Origin: BP-191 sp035940575
GTDB taxonomy: Bacteria > Actinomycetota > Actinomycetes > BP-191
DNA: 64,000 nt
Direction of reading: 5' to 3'
Assembly (NCBI GenBank): GCA_035940575.1
Contig: DASZER010000063.1
Coordinates: 1 to 64,000, forward strand
Positions 42,899 to 53,127 of this stretch are shown here, piece by piece; the first letter of the stretch is position 1, and every line of letters begins with the position of its first letter. Made by a program: the position numbers and the translations under genes. Below the pieces are notes generated by a model. It searched no databases, was not told the DNA's origin, and saw only the letters and a program-made list of their open reading frames with translations.

Positions 42899-43338
42899 GA
42901 CTGCTCCTCGAGCTCGGCGATCTTCTCGACGCGACGGGCATGGCGCCCGCCCTCGAACGCCGTCGCGAGGAAGGTGGCCAGTACGGCCTCGGCGACGCCC
43001 GGTCCTACGACGCGGCTGCCCAGGCAGAGGACGTTCGCGTCGTTGTGCAGACGACTGTAGCGAGCGGTGAAGTCGTCGTGGGCGACCGCCGCACGGACGC
43101 CCGCCACCTTGTTCGCGGCGATCGAGATGCCGATGCCGGTGCCGCAGACGAGGACGCCCCTGTCGGCCTCGCCGGTGGTCACCGCCCGGCCCACCGCCGC
43201 GCCGAAGTCGGGGTAGTCCACGCTGCCGCCGTCGTGCGCGCCGAGGTCCACGACCTCGTGGCCCGCCGCGCGCGCGGCGTCGGCGAGCGCGTTCTTCAGC
43301 TCCCACCCGGCATGGTCCGCGCCGAACGCCACCCTCAT
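42895..43338 (-). CDS. rpiB: ribose-5-phosphate isomerase B
   Basis: 147-residue RpiB-type sugar isomerase. GADHAGWELK at the N-terminus, phosphate-binding GTGIGISIAANK after the catalytic Cys65, and HNDANVLCLGSR. Interconverts ribose-5-P and ribulose-5-P. ATG overlaps the stop of the phosphatase gene (ATGA), as does glyA with this gene, so translation is coupled through the run. Confidence 0.95.
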   Translation of the reverse strand: MRVAFGADHAGWELKNALADAARAAGHEVVDLGAHDGGSVDYPDFGAAVGRAVTTGEADRGVLVCGTGIGISIAANKVAGVRAAVAHDDFTARYSRLHNDANVLCLGSRVVGPGVAEAVLATFLATAFEGGRHARRVEKIAELEEQS

Positions 43339-43886
43339 CCCGCCAGCACCTCCAACGGGCGCCGCAGCGCCTCCGTGATGTCCTCGATCGCCGCGGCGTA
43401 CGCGGCCTCCCCGCGCCCGTACGGGTCCGCGACGTCCTCGTCCCTCGGGTCCGGCGCCGGGTGCCTGCCGCGCGCGGCGGCGACGGCCGCGACGAGCGCG
43501 CGGGCGCGGTCGGCGGGGTCGTCGCCCGCGGGCACCTCGACGTGGTCGAGCAGCCGGGCGAGCTCGCGCATCGTGAACGTCCTCGGCAGCGCCTTGGGGT
43601 CCAGCGTCACGACCGCGGAGCGGTGCTCGCGGGTCGCGGTGAGGACGAGGTCGGCGTCGCGCACGAGCTCGGGCGTGAGCCGCCGCGCGCGGAACGCCGC
43701 GCTGTCGATGCCGAGGGCGGTCAGCTCGCGCGCGGCGCCGGGCTCGATGCCGTAGCCCTCGAGGCCGTACGTCCCCGCCGAGTGCACGCGGAAGTGCTCG
43801 GCCGGCAGCCGGGTCGCGGCCAGCAGCTCGGCCGTGGGCGAGCGGCAGATGTTCCCCGTGCAGACGAACAGCAGGTCGAACGTCAC
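43335..43886 (-). CDS. low-molecular-weight protein tyrosine phosphatase
   Basis: 183 residues. P-loop CTGNICRS (C-x5-R, Cys9 and Arg14) directly at the N-terminus and an acid-loop-like DVADPYG near the C-terminus. It could dephosphorylate tyrosine kinases of polysaccharide export or protein-arginine phosphate, as relatives in this gene position do. GTG 43886 overlaps the Sua5-like gene. Confidence 0.9.
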   Translation of the reverse strand: MTFDLLFVCTGNICRSPTAELLAATRLPAEHFRVHSAGTYGLEGYGIEPGAARELTALGIDSAAFRARRLTPELVRDADLVLTATREHRSAVVTLDPKALPRTFTMRELARLLDHVEVPAGDDPADRARALVAAVAAARGRHPAPDPRDEDVADPYGRGEAAYAAAIEDITEALRRPLEVLAG

Positions 43887-44524
43887 GGCGTCTCCAGCGC
43901 GGGGACCACCTCGCGCAGCCGGTCGGTGCCGAGCGCGCCCGCGCGCAGGACGCGGGGGGCCGGGGCGGTGAGGTCGACGATCGTGCTCGGCGTCCCCTCC
44001 TCGGCGGGGCCGCCGTCGAGGTAGACGGCGACGGACTCGCCGAGCTGCGCCTCGGCCTCGCCGACGGTGGTGGGCGGGGGCTGGCCGTGGCGGTTCGCGC
44101 TGGAGACGGCGAGCGGGCCCGTCTCGACGAGCAGGTCGAGCGCGACCTGGTGCAGGGGCATCCGTACCGCAACCGTCCCCTTGGTGTCGCCGAGGTCCCA
44201 CGACAGGCCCGCGCCCTGGCGCAGCACGAGCGTCAGCGGCCCCGGCCAGAACGCCGCGATGAGGTCCCTCGCGACGTCGGGCAGCTCGTCCACGAGCCCG
44301 TTGACGGTGCGCCAGGAGCCGACGAGGACGGGCACCGGCACGTCGCGGCCCCGGCCCTTCGCGTCGAGCAGCCGGCGCACGGCGTTCGGGGAGAACGCGT
44401 CGGCGCCGACGCCGTAGACGGTGTCGGTGGGGAGCACGACGAGGTCGCCGCGCCTGGCGGCGTCGGTCGCCGCCGAGATGCCGTCGGGGCGGACGGTGTC
44501 GTCGGTGCAGTCGTAGCGCCTCAT
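43883..44524 (-). CDS. threonylcarbamoyl-AMP synthase (Sua5/YciO/YrdC)
   Basis: 213 residues. Makes threonylcarbamoyl-AMP from threonine, bicarbonate and ATP for the t6A modification at A37 of ANN-decoding tRNAs. LVVLPTDTVYGVGADAF, a KGR-containing loop, FWPGPLTLVL, VAVRMP and LAVSSANRHGQ are the conserved blocks. ATG 44524 overlaps the prmC stop, fixing the start after discarding a 23-codon upstream extension. The run prfA-prmC-Sua5 is widely conserved. Confidence 0.94.
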   Translation of the reverse strand: MRRYDCTDDTVRPDGISAATDAARRGDLVVLPTDTVYGVGADAFSPNAVRRLLDAKGRGRDVPVPVLVGSWRTVNGLVDELPDVARDLIAAFWPGPLTLVLRQGAGLSWDLGDTKGTVAVRMPLHQVALDLLVETGPLAVSSANRHGQPPPTTVGEAEAQLGESVAVYLDGGPAEEGTPSTIVDLTAPAPRVLRAGALGTDRLREVVPALETP

Positions 44525-45383
44525 GGCCTCTTCCTCGCGGTGACCCAGCGCGGCCTGCCCGTCAGGTCGCGGTGGTCCTCGACCTCGTCCCACCCCTCGA
44601 ACACCGCCGGGGCGCTCTCGCCCTGGCGGTCCGAGTGCTCCACGACGACCGCGCCGCCGGGCTTGAGCAGCCGGCGCGCGACGCGTTCGACCTCGCGGAT
44701 GACGTCGAGCCCGTCGGGGCCCGCGACGAGCGCGCGGACCGGGTCGTGCTTGACCTCAGGGTCGATCTGGTCCATCTCGTGGTCGGCGACGTACGGCGGG
44801 TTGCTCACGACGACGTCGACGGTGGCGTCGTCCTCGGGGAGCGCGTGCGCGAGGTCGGCCTCGTGCACGACGACGGCCGGGTCGCCCGCGCGCAGGCGCG
44901 CGACGGCGTTGCGGTGCAGCCAGGTGAGCGCGCCGCGGTCGACCTCGACGGCGTGCACCTCGGCGTTCGGGACCTCGTGGGCGACCGAGAACGCGATCGC
45001 GCCGCTGCCGGAGCAGAGGTCCACGACGACGGGCCGCTTGGTCCCCGAACGCCGCGCCGCGTCGATCGCCGCGCCCGCGACCGACTCCGTCTCGGGCCTC
45101 GGGACGAACACCCCGGGGCCGACGGCCAGCTCGACGTAGCGGAAGCCGACGGAGCCGACGATGTGCTGCAACGGCTCCCTGGCGCAGCGCCTGTCGATCA
45201 TCGCCTGGAAGACGTCGTACTGGACGGCGTCGAGGTTCGGGACGACGGGCAGCGACGTGCGCGCGACGCCGAGCACGTGCGCGGCGAGCTGCTCGGCGTC
45301 CCAGTGCGGCGAGTCGACGCCCGCCTTGTGGAGGCGTTGCACCGCCTCCGCGATCGCCGATCGCACCGAGACCGGCGGACCGA

Positions 45384-45387
<4 letters not shown>
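44521..45387 (-). CDS. prmC: release factor glutamine N5-methyltransferase
   Basis: 288 residues. Methylates the Gln of the GGQ motif in release factors, including the product of the adjacent prfA. AdoMet motif VVDLCSGSGAIAFSVA and the substrate-gripping NPPY (196-199) are intact, with an N-terminal helical domain containing PLQHIVGSVGFR. GTG 45387 overlaps the prfA stop. Confidence 0.95.
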
Positions 45388-46442
<1,055 letters not shown>

Positions 46443-46487
46443 CGGGCTCTTTCGGCTAGGGAGCGGGCGGGGGTGGTCGCCCGGTCG

Positions 46488-46721
46488 CTAACCCTCCTGA
46501 GCCGGCGCGCCGCCCTTGGGCGTGCGCTTGCCGAAGCGCTTCTCGAACTTCTCGACGCGGCCGCCGACGTCCATGATCTTCTGCTTGCCCGTGTAGAACG
46601 GGTGGCAGGCGGAGCAGACGTCCGCGTGGATGTCGCTGACGGTGCTGCGCGTCTGGAACGTGTTGCCGCACGAGCAGTGCACGGTCGCGGCGACGTAGTC
46701 CGGGTGGATGCCCGACTTCAT
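46488..46721 (-). CDS. rpmE: 50S ribosomal protein L31 (zinc-binding type)
   Basis: 77 residues. MKSGIHPDYVAATVHCSCGNTF and the VCSACHPFYTGKQK block, with both Cys pairs (C+ form), are diagnostic. In bacteria with C+ and C- paralogues this is the zinc-replete form. First gene of the minus-strand translation cluster. Upstream leader and promoter are listed separately. Confidence 0.97.
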   Translation of the reverse strand: MKSGIHPDYVAATVHCSCGNTFQTRSTVSDIHADVCSACHPFYTGKQKIMDVGGRVEKFEKRFGKRTPKGGAPAQEG

Positions 46722-46801
46722 GGCTGTGTCTCGTCTCTGTCAGTGGCGCCGGGTCGGCATGCGAGCACGCCGGGAACCGGTCCAGGGATGCACCCAGTGT
46801 A
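46722..46801 (-). promoter_or_regulatory. rpmE promoter and possible L31 leader hairpin
   Basis: A TACACT -10 box (46796-46801) gives a leader of about 68 nt. Within it, CGGCGTGC and GCATGCCG (about 46757-46774) can form an 8-bp hairpin with one G-U pair. Bacterial rpmE leaders are known to carry L31-binding autoregulatory structures. Remaining gap 46802-46938 holds only the short motif at 46887. Confidence 0.45.
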
Positions 46802-46886
46802 CGCGAGCCGCGCCACCCCGCCCACCGACCGGTCCGCACCCGGGCGGCGCGCCTCGTTCCTTGCAGCCCGTACGGCGCTCCCCCGC

Positions 46887-46900
46887 GTGACGATCTTCAA
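46887..46900 (+). repeat. 14-bp motif GTGACGATCTTCAA, second copy
   Basis: Intergenic between rpmE and the tadC end, identical over 14 bp with the copy at 24467-24480 on the opposite strand. No other feature coincides with it. Confidence 0.4.
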
Positions 46901-46938
46901 GGAACGGTGACCTGGCGGCGGGGCGGCAAGCGGGCGGG

Positions 46939-47856
46939 CTAGCCGAACGACCTGCTGATCTGGATGGCGGCCGGGCCGAGGATGACGACGAAGAGCGCGG
47001 GGAGGATGCCGAAGATCAGGGGGAACAGCAGGCGGACCGGCGCCTTGGCGGCGCGCTCGCGGGCGAGCTGGCGGCGCTTGGCGCGGATCTCGCCCGCCTG
47101 CGTCTTCAGCACCTCCCCGATCGCGATGCCGAGCGCGTCGGCCTGCAGCAGGGCGAGGACGAACGTCGCGAGCTCCGGGCACGACGTCCGCTCGCGCAGC
47201 GACGTCAGCGCCTCGCGGCGGCTGAAGCCGAGCTGGACCTCGTGCAGGAAGCGGGAGAGCTCGTCGCCGAGAGGACCTGGCAGGCGTTCGGTCACGATCG
47301 ACACGGCCTGCTCCAGGCCGAGCCCGGCCTGCACGGAGATGGCCATGAGGTCGAGCGCCTCGGGCAGCGCGCGGCGGATCTCGCCCTGGCGCGAGTCCGC
47401 CCGCAGCGACAGCAGGATGTCCGGCAGCGTGAAGCCGAACGCCAGCCCGAGCACGGTGCCGGGCACCGCCCAGAACGCCGGCGCGCCGATGACCGAGGGG
47501 GCGGCACCGAAGCCGAGGCAGAACAGCGCCCCGAACACGCCCTTGCCGAGGTAGACGAGCGACGGGTCGAGGCGGCCTTCGAGGCCGGCGAGGAGCAGGC
47601 GGTGGTCGAGCTCGTTGCGGATCGACGACGGCGTGAGGCGGCGCATGACGTCGGCCAGCGACCCGCCGACGCCGGACGCGAGCCGCTCGGCCAGCGGCGC
47701 GCGCAGGCGCGCGCGGAACTCGTCCACCTCCCCCTCCGCCTCGTCCCGCAGGAACAGCATCGAGGGCGCGGTGGCGCGCGGGGCGGCGGCCTGCATGACG
47801 CCGTACGAGAGCAGGAAGATCCCCAGCCCGACGGACAGCGCGACGAGAGCGAGCAT
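46939..47856 (-). CDS. tadC: TadC-like inner-membrane platform protein (T2SSF domain)
   Basis: 305 residues with an N-terminal helix, two central helices (about 115-150) and a C-terminal helix around a T2SSF domain (EALDLMAISVQAGLGLEQAV and a C-terminal LFPLIFGILPALFVVILGPA). It anchors the Tad ATPase at the membrane. ATG 47856 overlaps the tadB stop (ATGA). Last gene of the tad operon; no terminator hairpin seen. Confidence 0.92.
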   Translation of the reverse strand: MLALVALSVGLGIFLLSYGVMQAAAPRATAPSMLFLRDEAEGEVDEFRARLRAPLAERLASGVGGSLADVMRRLTPSSIRNELDHRLLLAGLEGRLDPSLVYLGKGVFGALFCLGFGAAPSVIGAPAFWAVPGTVLGLAFGFTLPDILLSLRADSRQGEIRRALPEALDLMAISVQAGLGLEQAVSIVTERLPGPLGDELSRFLHEVQLGFSRREALTSLRERTSCPELATFVLALLQADALGIAIGEVLKTQAGEIRAKRRQLARERAAKAPVRLLFPLIFGILPALFVVILGPAAIQISRSFG

Positions 47857-48803
47857 CAGAACTCCAGCCTCACGATGCGGGCCATGACGGCGGACGCGCC
47901 CGCCATGAGCAGCGCGGCGAACCCGAGCATCGCCCGGCCCACGCCGGTCTCCCAGAGCGTCGCGATGTAGCCGGGCGCGGCGGCGCGCATGAACAGGAAC
48001 ATCAGGATCGGCAACGCCGCCAGGACGTAGGCGGACAGCTTGCCCTCCGCGACGAGCGCGCGGAGCTCGCGGCGCACCTCCTCGCGGGCGCGCATGAACG
48101 ACGACAGCGTGCGCAGCATCTCCGACAGCCGGCCGCCGACCTCGAGCTGGATGCGCACGCCCTCGACGGTCCACGTGAAGTCCGGGCAGTCGAGCCGCGT
48201 CGCCATCGCGTCGAGCGCGTCGAGCAGCGGGCGGCCCACCTGCGTCTCCGCGAGCACCCGCCGCAGCTCGGTCGCCATCGGCTCGGCGGAGTCCTCCGCG
48301 ACGAGCTGCAACGCCGTCAGCAACGAGTGGCCCGCCTCCATCGACGAGGCCGCGAGGTCGAGCACGTCGGGGAGCTGCGCCTCGAACCGCCGCCGCCACG
48401 ACCGCGTGCGCAGCGCCACCACGGCAGGGGGAACGAGCGCGCCGACGATGCCGAGCCCCACGAGCCCTGCCGCTCCGGCGACCACCGCGCCGACCGCGGC
48501 CGGCACGAGCGCGGCGGCGACCCACAGCAGCAGGAACTCCGCGGGGTGCAACGCGATCCGGGCACGTTCGAGCTTCACGGTCTGCCGCTCGGTCCACGGC
48601 AGCTTCTCGGTACGCGACTCGGTCCAGCGGGCGACCTTCTCGTACAGCGAGACGGTGGCCTTCGACGGCGGTCCGTCGGCCGACAGCTCGAAGTCGAGCA
48701 TCGCGGCGACGCGCCTGCGGTGCGCGGCGCGGCCGGTCGCGACGCCGTAGACGGCGAGCGAGCCGCCGCACACGACGAGCGCGAGCGCGAGGAGCGCGAG
48801 CAT
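47856..48803 (-). CDS. tadB: TadB-like inner-membrane platform protein (T2SSF domain)
   Basis: 315 residues with the paralogous T2SSF layout: LPDVLDLAASSMEAGHSLLTALQLV, then LEVGGRLSEMLRTLSSFMR and a C-terminal pair of helices. TadB and TadC together form the pilus assembly platform. ATG 48803 overlaps the tadA stop. Confidence 0.92.
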   Translation of the reverse strand: MLALLALALVVCGGSLAVYGVATGRAAHRRRVAAMLDFELSADGPPSKATVSLYEKVARWTESRTEKLPWTERQTVKLERARIALHPAEFLLLWVAAALVPAAVGAVVAGAAGLVGLGIVGALVPPAVVALRTRSWRRRFEAQLPDVLDLAASSMEAGHSLLTALQLVAEDSAEPMATELRRVLAETQVGRPLLDALDAMATRLDCPDFTWTVEGVRIQLEVGGRLSEMLRTLSSFMRAREEVRRELRALVAEGKLSAYVLAALPILMFLFMRAAAPGYIATLWETGVGRAMLGFAALLMAGASAVMARIVRLEF

Positions 48804-50218
48804 CAGCCCCTCCTCCCCTGCCGCGGCGCGGGCGCGACGGCGCGGGCGAACAACCGCGGCGGCAGGTCGACGCCGCTGCGGCCGATCTGGTCGAGCTTGC
48901 GCGGCCGCAGGCCCGTCGCCTGCAACGACCCCGTGCCCTCGGAGCCGACGGGCCCGGGCACGAACGTGAACAGGTCCTGCAACGTCACCACGTCGCCCTC
49001 GGTGCCCTGCACCTCGGCGATCGCGACGAGTCGGCGCGAGCCGTCGGCGAGGCGTTCGACGTGGACGATGAGGTCGACCGCGGACGCGACCTGCTCGCGG
49101 ATCGCGCGGACCGGCAGGTCGAAGCCCGCCATCAGCACCATGGTCTCGAGCCGCGAGACGACGTCGCGCGGGGAGTTCGCGTGGACGGTCGTCAACGAGC
49201 CCTCGTGGCCGGTGTTCATCGCCTGGAGCATGTCGAGCGCCTCGGCGCCGCGGACCTCGCCGACGATGATCCGGTCGGGGCGCATGCGCAGCGCGTTGCG
49301 GACGAGGTCGCGGATGGTCACCGCACCCCGGCCCTCGGTGTTCGGCGGGCGCGCCTCCAACGTCACGACGTGCGGCTGCTGGAGCTGCAGCTCGGCCGCG
49401 TCCTCGATCGTGATGACGCGCTCGGTGTCGGGGATGAACGACGACACGACGTTGAGCATCGTCGTCTTGCCCGAGCCGGTGCCGCCGGAGATGAGGACGT
49501 TGAGCCGCGCGCGGACACACGCCTCCAGGAACACCGCCGCGTCCATCGACAGCGTGGAGTTCCCGATGAGGTCGGTGACGGTGTACGGGCGCTCGGCGAA
49601 CTTGCGGATCGTCATGACCGGGCCGTGGATGGCGAGCGGCGGCAGGATCGCGTTGACGCGCGAGCCGTCCGGCAGCCGCGCGTCGACCATCGGCGAGCCC
49701 TCGTCCACGCGGCGGCCGACGGCGGACACGATCTTCTCGATGACCTGCCGGTAGTGCTGCTCGTCGGCGAAGCGCGCGTCGGTGCGCTCGATCTTCCCGC
49801 GCCGCTCGACGTAGATGTCGTCGAAGCCGTTGCACATGATCTCGTCGACGGAGGAGTCGGCGAGCAGCGGGTCGAGCGGGCCGTAGCCGAGGATGTCGCT
49901 CGCGACCTCGGTGACGAAGCGCTTGCGGTCGCCGGCCGGCAGCTTCACCGCGCCCTTCGCGATCGCCGCCTCCATGACCTTGCCGACCTCGGCGTCGATG
50001 TCCTCGACGGAGGCGAGGCGCGGCCCGAGGTCGGCGATGACGAGGTCGCGAACGGTGCGCTTCGCGGCCTCCCAGTCGGTCGCGGGCGCCGTGCGCGGGG
50101 CGGGTCGCGCCGAACGGCGCGGTGCCGTCGCCGCGCCCGCGCGCCGCCGCTGCGCGGGCACCGGCTTCGCGCCGGGCTGCTGCTTCTCGAGCTCGGCGAG
50201 ACGTTCCGACAGCTTCAC
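48803..50218 (-). CDS. tadA: TadA/CpaF secretion ATPase
   Basis: 471-residue hexameric ATPase powering Flp pilus assembly. Walker A GGTGSGKT (245-252), Asp box ITIEDAAELQLQ, Walker B RMRPDRIIVGEVRG and His box TGHEGSLTTVHAN. The N-terminal 45 residues are basic and disordered. GTG 50218 overlaps the tadZ stop. Followed at once by the two platform genes. Confidence 0.95.
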   Translation of the reverse strand: MKLSERLAELEKQQPGAKPVPAQRRRAGAATAPRRSARPAPRTAPATDWEAAKRTVRDLVIADLGPRLASVEDIDAEVGKVMEAAIAKGAVKLPAGDRKRFVTEVASDILGYGPLDPLLADSSVDEIMCNGFDDIYVERRGKIERTDARFADEQHYRQVIEKIVSAVGRRVDEGSPMVDARLPDGSRVNAILPPLAIHGPVMTIRKFAERPYTVTDLIGNSTLSMDAAVFLEACVRARLNVLISGGTGSGKTTMLNVVSSFIPDTERVITIEDAAELQLQQPHVVTLEARPPNTEGRGAVTIRDLVRNALRMRPDRIIVGEVRGAEALDMLQAMNTGHEGSLTTVHANSPRDVVSRLETMVLMAGFDLPVRAIREQVASAVDLIVHVERLADGSRRLVAIAEVQGTEGDVVTLQDLFTFVPGPVGSEGTGSLQATGLRPRKLDQIGRSGVDLPPRLFARAVAPAPRQGRRG

Positions 50219-51492
50219 GGCTTCTCCTCGGGCAGGGCGACGCGGCGGGGCTTGAGGTCGGCGAGCAGGCGCGCGAGGAACCCGCGGCGGCGAACGGGCG
50301 CCGGCGTCGGGACGGCGACGCCGGGGACGATGCGCGAGAGGCCCTCGACGAGGCGGCGGCTCACGTCCGAGGACGGGGCGGCCTCGGTGACCGGCTGGCC
50401 GAGGTTGACCGCGCGCGACACCTCGCGGTCGTACGGCAGCACGAGGTCCCACGCCCTGCCGAGGATCTGCTCGACGTCGCTGCCGGAGAACCCGACGTTC
50501 TTCTCGGCCTTGTTGAGGACGAGGTGCAGGCCGTCGGTCGGGATCTTCAGGCGTTCGAGCGTCGAGAGGAACACCCGCATGTTGTTGACGCTCGGGACGT
50601 CCAGGGTGGCGAGGACGATGAGGTTCTCGCTGATGTCGAACGACGACAGGACGACCTCGTTCAACGACGGGGGCGTGTCGATGATCAGGTAGTCGTAGCG
50701 CTGGCGCACGGCCAGCAGGACGTCGGCGACCTGCGTCGCCGAGAGCGAGTCGGCGGCGATCGGGTCGCGCGGCGCCGCGAGGACGTCGAAGCCGCCCTCG
50801 TGCCTGGTCATCGCCGACTCCAGCGACCCCTCCTCGTGGAGGTCGACGTCGACGATCGTGCGCGTCGGCCTGAGCTGGAGCATCGAGACGACCTCGCCGA
50901 ACTGGAGGTCGAGGTCGACCATCGCGACGCGCTTGCCCGTGCCGCGCGCGAGGAGGTACGCGAGGTTCGACGCGAGGAACGTCTTGCCGCAGCCGCCCGT
51001 CGCGCTCGCCACCGTGATGGTGTGCGCCGGCTGCCGCTGCTCGGGCACGACGACCGTCTCCTCGACGGTCTCCTCCTCGCGCTCGGCCGGGACCTCGACG
51101 CGCACCTCGACCCGGCGCGCGTTGGCCTGCGCGATGGCGGAGACGAGGACGCGGCGGATCGTCGGCGCGCCGGCCGGGAGCTTGATGATCTCGGCCGCGC
51201 CCGCCTTGACCAGCGTCACGGGCGCGGGCAGGTCCGACACCTTGCCCGCCACGACGACGACGGTCTCGGGGTGCTCGGCGTGCAGCTTCGCGACCCGGCG
51301 CATGCCGGCCGCGGACAGCTCGCTCGGGCCGACGACGAGGACGTCGACGGGACCCTCCTCGAACGCCGCCACGACCTCGGCGGGACGTTCGAGCACCTCG
51401 ACGTCCGGCTCGTCGGGCAGCGCGGCGACAGCCTTCGCGAGGCCCTTGACGAGGACGTCGCTCCGGTCGAAGACGACGATGCGCAACGTCAC
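50215..51492 (-). CDS. tadZ: TadZ/CpaE-type pilus localisation ATPase
   Basis: 425 residues: an N-terminal receiver-like domain (about 1-125), an acidic Glu/Val linker, and a ParA/MinD-like ATPase with an atypical Walker A ATGGCGKT (164-171) lacking the signature first lysine, plus VDLDLQFGEVVSML and IDTPPSLNEVV. The C-terminal tail is Arg/Pro-rich. It positions the Tad machine. GTG 51492. Confidence 0.92.
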   Translation of the reverse strand: MTLRIVVFDRSDVLVKGLAKAVAALPDEPDVEVLERPAEVVAAFEEGPVDVLVVGPSELSAAGMRRVAKLHAEHPETVVVVAGKVSDLPAPVTLVKAGAAEIIKLPAGAPTIRRVLVSAIAQANARRVEVRVEVPAEREEETVEETVVVPEQRQPAHTITVASATGGCGKTFLASNLAYLLARGTGKRVAMVDLDLQFGEVVSMLQLRPTRTIVDVDLHEEGSLESAMTRHEGGFDVLAAPRDPIAADSLSATQVADVLLAVRQRYDYLIIDTPPSLNEVVLSSFDISENLIVLATLDVPSVNNMRVFLSTLERLKIPTDGLHLVLNKAEKNVGFSGSDVEQILGRAWDLVLPYDREVSRAVNLGQPVTEAAPSSDVSRRLVEGLSRIVPGVAVPTPAPVRRRGFLARLLADLKPRRVALPEEKP

Positions 51493-52155
51493 CTACGCGC
51501 CCTTCCTCGTGCCGGCGAGGACGAAGTACAGCGAGCGCTGCGAGGCCTGCGCGCCCACGATCTTCAGCGCCTGCGCCTCGTCCACGGCGAGCAGGAAGTT
51601 CAGCGTGCCGGCGCCGCCGCTGACCGGCGCGGCCGCGCCGGTGCCGGTGCCGGGCGTGGTCGCGATGACCTCGACGCCCTTGAGCAGCACCTCGGTGCGC
51701 GCGCCGCTGTCGGCCTTGGCGGAGGCGAGGACGTCGATGGTGTTGCCGGGGACGACGTAGCGCAGGCCGCCGGGCGCGAAGCCGAGCTCGACGCCGATGC
51801 CCTTCTTGCCCTTCGGCAGCACGACGCCGCCCTGCGCCGCCGTGCCCTGCACGCCGAACATCGCCGGCGTGACGACCTGCCCGGCCGACACCGCGACGAG
51901 CGCCACCTGGCCGTTGAGGGCCTGCGTGCTCGCGACGGCGTTGGCGGGAACGGCGCTCGACGGCAGCCTGCGCACGGCCAGCGGCGCGGTGGCCGCGGGG
52001 GTGCCGGCCACGACGTCGCGCGTCGCGACGACGACGGCGCGGGTGTCGCCGCCGCCGGAGGAGGAGTCGGACTTCACGTACGCGACCGCGGTGCCCGCGC
52101 CCAGCAGCGCCAGCACGATGCCGACGGCGATGATCAGGTGGTTGCGGCTTCTCAT
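51493..52155 (-). CDS. cpaB: CpaB/RcpC-like pilus assembly protein (SAF domain)
   Basis: 220 residues. An N-terminal transmembrane helix (about 7-27) is followed by a Ser/Gly linker, then a SAF domain (VVATRDVVAGTPA and LNGQVALVAVSAGQVVTPAM) and GVELGFAPGGLRYVVPGNTIDVL. In Tad systems it lies in the envelope and may bind peptidoglycan. Directly adjoins tadZ with no gap. Confidence 0.9.
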   Translation of the reverse strand: MRSRNHLIIAVGIVLALLGAGTAVAYVKSDSSSGGGDTRAVVVATRDVVAGTPAATAPLAVRRLPSSAVPANAVASTQALNGQVALVAVSAGQVVTPAMFGVQGTAAQGGVVLPKGKKGIGVELGFAPGGLRYVVPGNTIDVLASAKADSGARTEVLLKGVEVIATTPGTGTGAAAPVSGGAGTLNFLLAVDEAQALKIVGAQASQRSLYFVLAGTRKGA

Positions 52156-52156
52156 C

Positions 52157-52669
52157 TCACTCTTCTCTCGCGGAGGCGGTCGACGTGACCGTCACGTCGT
52201 TCTCTGGGAAGGCACTGCCGTTGCCGGTGAGGCGCGACGCGGCGTTGGCGACGCGGCCGATGACCTGGAGGTCCACGGTCGTGCGGACCGTGAGGCTGAC
52301 GGTGTCGCCCGCGACGGCGGGGATCGGCGCGGTGAGGTCCGCCGACGACGCGTCGATGTCGGTGCACGCGTCGCCCTTGCAGACCGTGACGACGACGGTG
52401 AGGTCGTCGTCGCCGGCGGCGTCGCGCGCGAACCGCTGGATGTCCTCGAACGACGGGCGGCGCGTCAGCTCGCCGCTCGCGTTGCGGGTGCCGTTGGCGG
52501 CGACGGCGGTGGCGTAGCGCAGCGTCGAGGCCGACGCCTTGGACGTGCGCTGGTACGCGCGCGCCATGGAGAACAGCGGCAGCGCCCCGAACGCCACCAG
52601 CATCAGCAGCGACAGGAGCAGCGCGAGCTCCAGGGCGGCGACGCCGCGCTCGCCGGAGGGCCGCCTCAT
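52157..52669 (-). CDS. TadE-like pseudopilin
   Basis: 170 residues. The N-terminus GERGVAALELALLLSLLMLVAFG is the prepilin-like motif and membrane helix of TadE-type proteins (G/E processing site then hydrophobic helix). The outer part contains a Cys pair (VCKGDACTD). ATG 52669 overlaps the next gene's stop. A minor pilin or assembly factor. Confidence 0.85.
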   Translation of the reverse strand: MRRPSGERGVAALELALLLSLLMLVAFGALPLFSMARAYQRTSKASASTLRYATAVAANGTRNASGELTRRPSFEDIQRFARDAAGDDDLTVVVTVCKGDACTDIDASSADLTAPIPAVAGDTVSLTVRTTVDLQVIGRVANAASRLTGNGSAFPENDVTVTSTASAREE

Positions 52670-53127
52670 GCCGCGTCCTCGACGCGCGCCTCGCCGCTGC
52701 CCGACAGCGTGATCGGCTCGCTGCGGCCGATCAGCGCGGTGAGCAGGTCGGCGAACGGGTTGTCGAGCGTGTGCGTCACGCGCACCCGCACCCAGCCGGT
52801 CGGCGTCCCCGCGACGGCGGCGCCGTCGGGGCAGGGCCCCTGGACCAGCGCGCCGTTCGCGTCGCGCACCTCGACGTGCGCGGAGTCGACCGCGTTGGCG
52901 GACAGGCGGCGGTTGACCTCGTCGACGACGTCGCACTGGCGGAACGCGTAGCCGCCGTCGGTCGTCGGGACGGCGGCGTAGCGGGCGGCTCGCTGGGCGG
53001 CGCGCTCGAGCTGCGCCTCGACGAACGCCTGCCACGCGAAGTACGCGCAGATGCCGACCAGCACCAGGAAGATCGGGACGACGAGCGCGAACTCCACCGT
53101 CGCCGTGCCCCGCTCGTCGCGCCTCAC
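52666..53127 (-). CDS. TadE/TadF-like pseudopilin
   Basis: 153 residues with DERGTATVEFALVVPIFLVLVG, the classic TadE motif (Glu+5 in the helix), a periplasmic/extracellular domain with two cysteines (RQCDVV and QGPCPDG), and a C-terminal SGSGEARVEDAA. GTG 53127 overlaps the upstream stop codon (GTGA). Likely processed by a prepilin peptidase, which is not in the window. Confidence 0.87.
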   Translation of the reverse strand: MRRDERGTATVEFALVVPIFLVLVGICAYFAWQAFVEAQLERAAQRAARYAAVPTTDGGYAFRQCDVVDEVNRRLSANAVDSAHVEVRDANGALVQGPCPDGAAVAGTPTGWVRVRVTHTLDNPFADLLTALIGRSEPITLSGSGEARVEDAA